Shown here one piece after another: positions 6,022 through 9,677 of a stretch of 9,677 nucleotides of DNA. A program made the translations under genes and the position numbers. The DNA comes from JBGPYB01 sp041493035 (lineage in GTDB: Bacteria; Acidobacteriota; Vicinamibacteria; Fen-336): NCBI GenBank assembly GCA_041493035.1, contig JBGPYB010000171.1, forward strand, positions 1 through 9,677, read 5' to 3'. The number at the start of each line of letters is the position of its first letter. The first letter of the stretch is position 1. The notes under the pieces are model-generated. The model was not told the origin of the DNA. It worked only from the letters and a program-made list of their open reading frames with translations, and ran no database searches.

Positions 6022-6738
6022 ATGGCTTCCGATTCCGCCCCTTCCGCGACCACCTTCAAGAAGTCCGTCCCCCGCGAGTATCTGGAGTCGGTGGTCGTCG
6101 CCGTCATCCTCGCGCTGTTCATCCGAACGTTCGTGGTTCAGGCCTTCAAGATTCCGACGGGTTCGATGGAGACAAACCTGCTGATCGGCGACCACTTGCT
6201 CGTCAACAAGGTCGTCTACTCCCCGTCTCTCGGCTCGCTCGAAGCCAAGATCCTGCCGAAGAGGGCGATCCGGCGGGGGGACGTCGTGGTCTTCAAGTTC
6301 CCGGAGGATCCGGCCCGGGACTTCATCAAGCGTGTGATCGGACTGCCGGGTGAGACCGTCGAGATCAAGGGCAAGACCGTGTTCGTCGACGGGAAGGCTC
6401 TGGAAGAGCCTTACGCCCGCTTCATCGAGACGCCGCTGCGTCCGGACGACCCGGAGTACGGTCTTCGCGGCGAATCGAACCGTGGCACGTGGGGTCCCGA
6501 GACGGTCCCGGCCGACAAGCTCTTCGTGTTGGGAGACAACCGCGACAACAGCCGCGATAGCCGCTTCTGGGGCTACCTGCCCATCGATCAAGTGAAGGGG
6601 CGCGCGCTGCTTGTCTACTGGTCCTACGAAGCGTCCCGTGACGAATACCATCGAACCGGAGTCGTGGATTGGGTCCGCGACACGGCCGCCGCCTTTGGGA
6701 AGACGCGCTGGAGCCGCTTCTTCCACCTGATCCGCTGA
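6022..6738 (+). CDS. lepB: Signal peptidase I
   Basis: The inner-membrane serine protease that removes signal peptides from secreted proteins. Of 238 residues, about 20-42 form an N-terminal membrane anchor (VVVAVILALFIRTFVV). The catalytic serine is S48 in IPTGSMETNLLIGDHLLVNK. The catalytic lysine is K103 in RGDVVVF...DFIKRVIGLPGE. Box E is GDNRDNSRDSR (171-181). The Ser/Lys dyad and all boxes are intact. A single TM and this length fit the type common outside the enterobacteria. No clear Shine-Dalgarno would remain on a transcript from the TAGAAT box. It is followed 23 bp later by a small membrane-protein gene. Confidence 0.97.
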   Translation: MASDSAPSATTFKKSVPREYLESVVVAVILALFIRTFVVQAFKIPTGSMETNLLIGDHLLVNKVVYSPSLGSLEAKILPKRAIRRGDVVVFKFPEDPARDFIKRVIGLPGETVEIKGKTVFVDGKALEEPYARFIETPLRPDDPEYGLRGESNRGTWGPETVPADKLFVLGDNRDNSRDSRFWGYLPIDQVKGRALLVYWSYEASRDEYHRTGVVDWVRDTAAAFGKTRWSRFFHLIR

Positions 6739-6761
6739 AGCTCGAGGACGAGAGGAGAGAG

Positions 6762-7136
6762 ATGCCAAGGGGAAACGAGAGAGGCGAAGGAAAGCTGTCG
6801 GGCCTGTTCTGGCTCGTGGGGCTCGTGGCCGTCTGCTACGCCCTGTGGAACGTTGTCCCGGTGTACATGACGAACTTCAGCCTCAAAGACAAGATGAACC
6901 AGATCGCGCGGTCCCCACGCGGTGTCACGACCGATGACGCGATTCGCGACCAGCTCTGGAAAGAGGTCAAGGAGCAGCGGCTCGACGCGTACATCCAGCG
7001 GGCCTGCTTTCGCGTTTCGACCCTGGAGACGAGCCGCCGGATCACCTGCGCGTACGACCGCACCGAGCAGGTCCTGCCGGGGCTCAACTGGACCTTCCAC
7101 TTCAGCAACGACGTCGACCAGCCCTTGGTGTTCTGA
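6762..7136 (+). CDS. Small one-TM membrane protein, DUF4845-like
   Basis: 124 residues. A charged N terminus (about 1-15) is followed by one membrane helix (about 18-36, GLFWLVGLVAVCYALWNVVP) and a mostly polar domain outside or inside the membrane that contains two cysteines. Both the helix-plus-VPVYM layout and the position after lepB recall DUF4845, the small protein that sits between lepB and rnc in many Proteobacteria; its function is not established. The start at 6762 is supported by AGGAG at 6753-6757; a longer in-frame reading from 6669 lies inside lepB and is rejected. The gene is 23 bp after lepB, so probably co-transcribed. Its stop is 4 bp from the stop of the convergent fchA-like gene. 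Confidence 0.75.
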   Translation: MPRGNERGEGKLSGLFWLVGLVAVCYALWNVVPVYMTNFSLKDKMNQIARSPRGVTTDDAIRDQLWKEVKEQRLDAYIQRACFRVSTLETSRRITCAYDRTEQVLPGLNWTFHFSNDVDQPLVF

Positions 7137-7140
7137 CGCC

Positions 7141-7734
7141 TTAGAGAACGCCCAGCTTGGCGGCGCGGTCGCGGCCCTCGCGGACAATCGCCTCGAGTTC
7201 CTCGAGGCCGGGGCCTTCCGGACCCGAGTTGATCCTCACGTTCTCGGCGGCGCCGACTAGGCTGGCCCACGCCATGGCCCCTCCGGTGCGTACGTCGGAC
7301 AAAGCATTGCCGTTTCCGTGGGCCGCAGCCTCCTGGGCCGCTCTCAGCACCACGAGGCAGGCTTCGGCCGTCCGCAGCGGCACCTCCGTCGCGCGCTCCA
7401 TCGCCTGAGCCACCGCCGCCTTCCGAGACGCCTTCTCCTCGTCGGTGTCTTTCGGAAGACGGAACGCCGCGATCACGGCGTCGTAGGCGGCGGTGTCGTC
7501 GTCGACCAGGCGTCGCAGGCGAGCGCCAGCCTCCCGAGCCCAACCGAGGGCTGCGTCGAGGCGCTCGCGTTCCTCGGGTGCGCCGGTCCGAGTCTTGGGC
7601 ATCGCCGACACCATGGAAACGAGGCCGGCGCCAACTGCCCCCGCCAGAGCGGCCGCGGAGCCGCCTCCAGGGGTAGGGTCCGCCGACGCGAAACGGTCGA
7701 GGAGATCGGCGGCGGTGTGATCCAGGAGGCTCAC
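7141..7734 (-). CDS. fchA: Cyclodeaminase/cyclohydrolase family protein (FchA-like methenyl-THF cyclohydrolase)
   Basis: 197 residues of the helical FTCD C-terminal/FchA family, which acts on folate: either 5,10-methenyl-THF to 10-formyl-THF (FchA) or 5-formimino-THF to methenyl-THF plus ammonia. The family signature PTPGGGSAAALAGAVGAGL is at 20-38, and the folate-region GNGNALSD followed by conserved helices is in the C-terminal half. It is a stand-alone domain of usual length, without the formiminotransferase half. The GTG start overlaps the stop of the acyl-CoA dehydrogenase by four bases (GTGA), which implies translational coupling. No hut genes are near, so I favour cyclohydrolase over histidine breakdown, but the sequence does not decide it. 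Confidence 0.88.
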   Translation of the reverse strand: MSLLDHTAADLLDRFASADPTPGGGSAAALAGAVGAGLVSMVSAMPKTRTGAPEERERLDAALGWAREAGARLRRLVDDDTAAYDAVIAAFRLPKDTDEEKASRKAAVAQAMERATEVPLRTAEACLVVLRAAQEAAAHGNGNALSDVRTGGAMAWASLVGAAENVRINSGPEGPGLEELEAIVREGRDRAAKLGVL

Positions 7735-8909
7735 GCCATCTTCCCGAGTATCTGCTTCGCGATCACCATGAGCTGCATGTTGGTGGTTCCCTCGTAGATT
7801 TGGCCGACCTTCTGGTCACGGAAGTACTTCTCAACGGGATACTCCCGTGTGAACCCGTAGCCGCCGTAGATCTCCACCACCTTCGAGGTGACATGTTCGG
7901 CCGATCGGGAGGCGAAGAGCTTCGCCATGGCGGCCTCCTTGATGAACGGGGCCCCCCTGTCACGGAGCCGCGCCGCGTTGTAGGTGAGGAGGCGCGACGC
8001 CTCGATCTCCGTGGCCAGGTCCGCGAGCTGGAACTGCACCGCCTGGAAGTCCGCGATGGGACGGCCGAACTGCTGCCGCTCCTGGGCGTAGCGAAGCCCG
8101 TGATCGAAGGAACCCTGGGCGACGCCCACCATCTGGGCCCCGATACCGATGCGACCTTCGTTCAGGGTCTCGATGGCGATCTTGTACCCCTTCCCCACTT
8201 CACCCAGGACGTTCTCCTTTGGAACGCGGCATGATTCAAGGACCAGCTCACAGGTGGAGGAGGCACGGATCCCGAGCTTGTCTTCCTTTTTTCCCACCGA
8301 GAAACCGGGGAACGACCGCTCGACCAGAAACGCCGTGATGCCCTTGTACCCTTTGGCGGGATCCGCGTTGGCCAGGACGATGAAGAGCTCGGCCTCACCG
8401 GCGTTGGTGATCCAGAGCTTGCGCCCGGTGATCTCGAAATGGTCGCCCTTGTCTGTCGCTCGGCAGGTCAGCGCGAAGGCGTCCGAGCCCGACCCCGCCT
8501 CGGAGAGGGCGTAGGCCCCCACCCATTTCGAGGCGAGCTTGGGAAAGTAGCGAGCTTGTTGGGCCCCCGTCCCCCAGCGCAGGATCGCGTTGTTGACGAG
8601 GGTGTTCTGAACGTCGACGAGGACGGCGAGCGAGGCATCCACACGCGCGAGAGCCTCGACGACCAGCACGGACATGAAGAAAGTGGCGCCGGACCCGCCG
8701 TGCTCTTCAGGGATTTCGATCCCCATGATCCCGAGGTCGAAACAGGCATCGATGAGGTCTCGAGGGATGGACGCCTCACGGTCCATCCTCGCCACGAGGG
8801 GGCGGACCTTTTCCTCCGCGAACTGCCCCACCTGATCGGCGAAGAGCCTCTCGTCCTCCGAGAGATCGGTCAGAGGGAGGCTGCGGGGGGCGGCAAGCGT
8901 CTCGGACAT
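7731..8909 (-). CDS. Acyl-CoA dehydrogenase, short/branched-chain type
   Basis: An FAD enzyme that makes the 2,3-enoyl-CoA from an acyl-CoA and passes electrons to ETF. In 392 residues (start at 8909): signature YALSEAGSGSD (133-143); KLWITNAG (164-171), part of the FAD/substrate region; RQQFGRPIADFQ (278-289); and the catalytic base E373 in IYEGTTNMQL. The middle (VQNTLVNNAI, YKGITAFLV, LGIRASSTC) closely follows the mitochondrial ACADSB pattern as I remember it, so 2-methylbutyryl-/isobutyryl- or butyryl-CoA are likely substrates. The start at 8909 is preferred over the ATG at 8933 because GAGGTG lies 5 nt upstream of it. First gene of a two-gene operon with the FchA-like gene. Confidence 0.94.
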   Translation of the reverse strand: MSETLAAPRSLPLTDLSEDERLFADQVGQFAEEKVRPLVARMDREASIPRDLIDACFDLGIMGIEIPEEHGGSGATFFMSVLVVEALARVDASLAVLVDVQNTLVNNAILRWGTGAQQARYFPKLASKWVGAYALSEAGSGSDAFALTCRATDKGDHFEITGRKLWITNAGEAELFIVLANADPAKGYKGITAFLVERSFPGFSVGKKEDKLGIRASSTCELVLESCRVPKENVLGEVGKGYKIAIETLNEGRIGIGAQMVGVAQGSFDHGLRYAQERQQFGRPIADFQAVQFQLADLATEIEASRLLTYNAARLRDRGAPFIKEAAMAKLFASRSAEHVTSKVVEIYGGYGFTREYPVEKYFRDQKVGQIYEGTTNMQLMVIAKQILGKMA

Positions 8910-8914
8910 GCGTG

Positions 8915-8920
8915 CACCTC
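8915..8920 (-). promoter_or_regulatory. Ribosome binding site of the acyl-CoA dehydrogenase gene
   Basis: GAGGTG on the minus strand, 5 nt before the ATG at 8909. It decides against the in-frame ATG at 8933, which would overlap the predicted -10 box. Confidence 0.7.
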
Positions 8921-8933
8921 GAGGGACTGTCAT

Positions 8934-8942
8934 ATGCTACCA
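8934..8942 (-). promoter_or_regulatory. Possible extended -10 promoter of the acyl-CoA dehydrogenase operon
   Basis: TGGTAGCAT on the minus strand reads as TG-n-TAGCAT. The predicted start near 8928 leaves a leader of about 19 nt with GAGGTG in it. No -35 match at proper spacing. It lies 6 bp from the divergent argC-leader -35 box. Confidence 0.4.
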
Positions 8943-8948
8943 AAGTCC

Positions 8949-8976
8949 TTGACAGGGGGTCCCACTCCTGTACCAT
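8949..8976 (+). promoter_or_regulatory. Promoter of the argC leader
   Basis: TTGACA (8949-8954), a 16-bp spacer and TACCAT (8971-8976, 4/6). The predicted start near 8983 is about 180 nt before argC and 5 nt before a short Arg-rich reading frame. Together with the terminator at 9099 it defines a leader of roughly 145 nt. Confidence 0.6.
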
Positions 8977-8987
8977 TCGAGATTGGC

Positions 8988-9065
8988 ATGTTTAATCGAT
9001 CCGCTGTGCGACCCGAGGCCCGCGTGAGGCGAGTCCCGTGCCCCCGGCGGGTCGTGCCGGCCTGA
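8988..9065 (+). CDS. Putative arginine-rich leader peptide of argC
   Basis: A 25-codon frame (ATG 8988 to TGA 9065) that begins MFNRSAVRPEARVRR and contains seven arginines: codons 4, 8, 12, 14, 15, 20 and 21, with two adjacent pairs. No Shine-Dalgarno is visible, but the predicted start point is only about 5 nt upstream, so translation would be nearly leaderless. It sits between a promoter and an intrinsic terminator directly ahead of an arginine biosynthetic gene, the layout of amino-acid leader peptides such as those of his, trp and leu operons. GC-rich random frames are themselves rich in Arg, so composition alone is not proof. The frame continues open upstream into the antisense of the neighbouring gene, which I treat as coincidence. 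Confidence 0.5.
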   Translation: MFNRSAVRPEARVRRVPCPRRVVPA

Positions 9066-9107
9066 TCCTCGCGAGAGGGACGAGCGCCGGAGCGATGGAC
9101 CCGCTGG
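9009..9107 (+). promoter_or_regulatory. Alternative leader pairings of an attenuator (segments 1, 2 and 3)
   Basis: Segment 1, CGACCCG (9009-9015), is complementary to CGGGTCG (9048-9054). Segment 2, CCGGCGGGTC (9044-9053), pairs over 10 bp, one of them a G-U, with segment 3, GACCCGCTGG (9098-9107). Segment 3 is also the left arm of the terminator. The 1:2, 2:3 and 3:4 pairings therefore exclude each other in turn. Segment 1 contains Arg codon 8 and the leader stop codon lies just past segment 2. A small CCTC-gcga-GAGG hairpin with a GNRA loop (9067-9078) sits inside the 2:3 loop. Confidence 0.5.
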
Positions 9108-9131
9108 AGCAATTCTCCAGCGGGTTTTTTC
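9099..9131 (+). terminator. Intrinsic terminator/attenuator upstream of argC
   Basis: CCCGCTGGAG (9100-9109) and CTCCAGCGGG (9115-9124) form a perfect 10-bp stem, 11 with the flanking A-T, around the loop CAATT, followed at once by six T, a C and three more T. It lies 29 bp before the argC start in the same direction. There is no upstream same-strand gene for it to end except the short leader, so its natural role is conditional termination before argC. The T-run follows the plus strand, so it does not serve the minus-strand acyl-CoA dehydrogenase gene, which starts here. Confidence 0.9.
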
Positions 9132-9150
9132 TTTGGGTGCCGGACGCCAT

Positions 9151-9155
9151 GGAGG
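9151..9155 (+). promoter_or_regulatory. Ribosome binding site of argC
   Basis: GGAGG, 4 nt before the GTG at 9160. Spacing is short but usable, and no other start codon gives an intact Rossmann beginning. Confidence 0.7.
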
Positions 9156-9159
9156 ACGA

Positions 9160-9677
9160 GTGAAGGTCGGTGTCGGGGTTTTCGGCGCGACGGGATACTC
9201 CGGGCGAGAGATCGTTCGGCTTCTGGGTCGCCATCCCGAGGCCGAGGTCGCCTTCACCACCGGGAGCGGAGAAGGGCACCTTCCCCACGAGGAGGGGATC
9301 GGGCGCCCTGCCGCGGCGTACTTGCTCTCGCTCCCCCACGGCATCTCGGCCACCTTTGCGGCGCGCCTTCTCGAAGCCCACCCGACCGCGATCGTCGTGG
9401 ATCTCTCCGGCGATCTGCGCCTCCCCACCGCTGAGTCCTACCGCACCTGGTACGGCCACGACCACCCGGCTCCCGCGCTCCTGGGAAAGGCCCCTTACGG
9501 ACTGACGGAGGTCTACCGGGACGAGATCCGGAAGGCCAGGCTCATCTCCAACCCCGGTTGCTACGCCACCTCGGTCCTTCTGCCCCTCGTACCCCTCCTG
9601 GAAGCAGGCCTCGTCGATCCGGCCGACATCGTGGTGGACGCGAAAAGCGGCGCCACGGGCGCAGGGCGAACGCCGCG
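9160..9677 (+). CDS. argC: N-acetyl-gamma-glutamyl-phosphate reductase (3' end cut by window edge)
   Basis: Third enzyme of arginine biosynthesis: the NADPH-dependent reduction of N-acetylglutamyl phosphate to the semialdehyde. 172 codons are visible. The Rossmann loop GATGYSG is at 9-15, LPHG at 58-61, VDLSGDLRL at 80-88, YGL at 113-115 and the catalytic cysteine C134 in SNPGCYATS. The segment between the first strands and LPHG is about 19 residues shorter than in B. subtilis ArgC as I recall it, and the usual DVVF-type strand before LPHG reads AAYLL. The frame is continuous, so this looks like a compact variant and not a frameshift. The GTG start follows GGAGG. Probably the first gene of an arg operon continuing to the right, controlled by the leader upstream. 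Confidence 0.95.
   Translation, partial: MKVGVGVFGATGYSGREIVRLLGRHPEAEVAFTTGSGEGHLPHEEGIGRPAAAYLLSLPHGISATFAARLLEAHPTAIVVDLSGDLRLPTAESYRTWYGHDHPAPALLGKAPYGLTEVYRDEIRKARLISNPGCYATSVLLPLVPLLEAGLVDPADIVVDAKSGATGAGRTP

Noticed and set aside
6669..6761. Longer N terminus for the DUF4845-like protein, within lepB
   Set aside because: Would overlap lepB by 70 bp; AGGAG just before 6762 and the membrane-protein layout support the shorter form.
8439..8987. Plus-strand open frame leading into the arg leader frame
   Set aside because: Antisense to the acyl-CoA dehydrogenase; only its last 26 codons, from ATG 8988 after a promoter, are taken as a possible leader peptide.
8983..9131. T-box or metabolite riboswitch upstream of argC
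   Set aside because: I see no T-box sequence or known riboswitch core; the Arg-rich frame and paired segments explain the terminator better. A stand-alone small RNA remains possible.
1..9677. CRISPR arrays, insertion sequences, tRNA or rRNA genes
   Set aside because: No direct repeat series, transposase motifs, terminal repeats or cloverleaf patterns found on reading both strands.

Overview
The window is high-GC bacterial chromosome with dense housekeeping genes and no mobile element, CRISPR array or RNA gene that I can see. The gene set (lepA, then lepB, then a DUF4845-like membrane protein; a chemotaxis operon; a short/branched-chain acyl-CoA dehydrogenase; a stand-alone FchA-type folate enzyme) and the protein flavour suggest an Acidobacteriota-like or deltaproteobacterial/myxobacterial-type Gram-negative. 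This is inference from gene content only, and the phylum call is low confidence.

Left part (1-2541, minus strand): a chemotaxis operon transcribed leftward in the order cheY, cheA, cheW. The single-domain receiver is 11 bp upstream of a 572-residue CheA kinase that lacks a P2 domain. CheA is followed after 4 bp by a CheW whose conserved domain is preceded by about 126 disordered residues and which runs off the window edge. A good promoter (TTGAAC, 17 bp, TAGAAA with an extended -10 TG) and a GGAGGG ribosome site lie in front of cheY.

Middle part (2612-7136, plus strand): a near-consensus promoter (TTGACA, 16 bp, CATAAT), whose start point falls on the ATG of a ROK-family sugar kinase, begins a rightward run of ROK kinase, an unrecognised 158-residue protein and lepA (EF4). 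A strong hairpin follows lepA. Then come lepB (signal peptidase I), with a TAGAAT box only 9 nt before its ATG, and a one-TM DUF4845-like protein.

Right part (7141-8909, minus strand): an acyl-CoA dehydrogenase of the short/branched-chain type and a cyclodeaminase/cyclohydrolase (FchA-like) gene overlap by GTGA, so they are probably translationally coupled. They converge tail to tail on the DUF4845-like gene with 4 bp between the stops.

Right edge (8949-9677, plus strand): the most interesting stretch. A promoter is followed by a 25-codon reading frame with seven Arg codons, then by a strong intrinsic terminator just upstream of argC (arginine biosynthesis, cut by the window edge). The leader contains mutually exclusive pairings that match a classical 1:2 / 2:3 / 3:4 leader-peptide attenuator: the frame covers segments 1 and 2, and segment 3 is the left arm of the terminator. 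I read this as probable ribosome-mediated attenuation of an arginine operon. It rests on pairing and codon content alone, in a GC-rich region where chance pairings are common.
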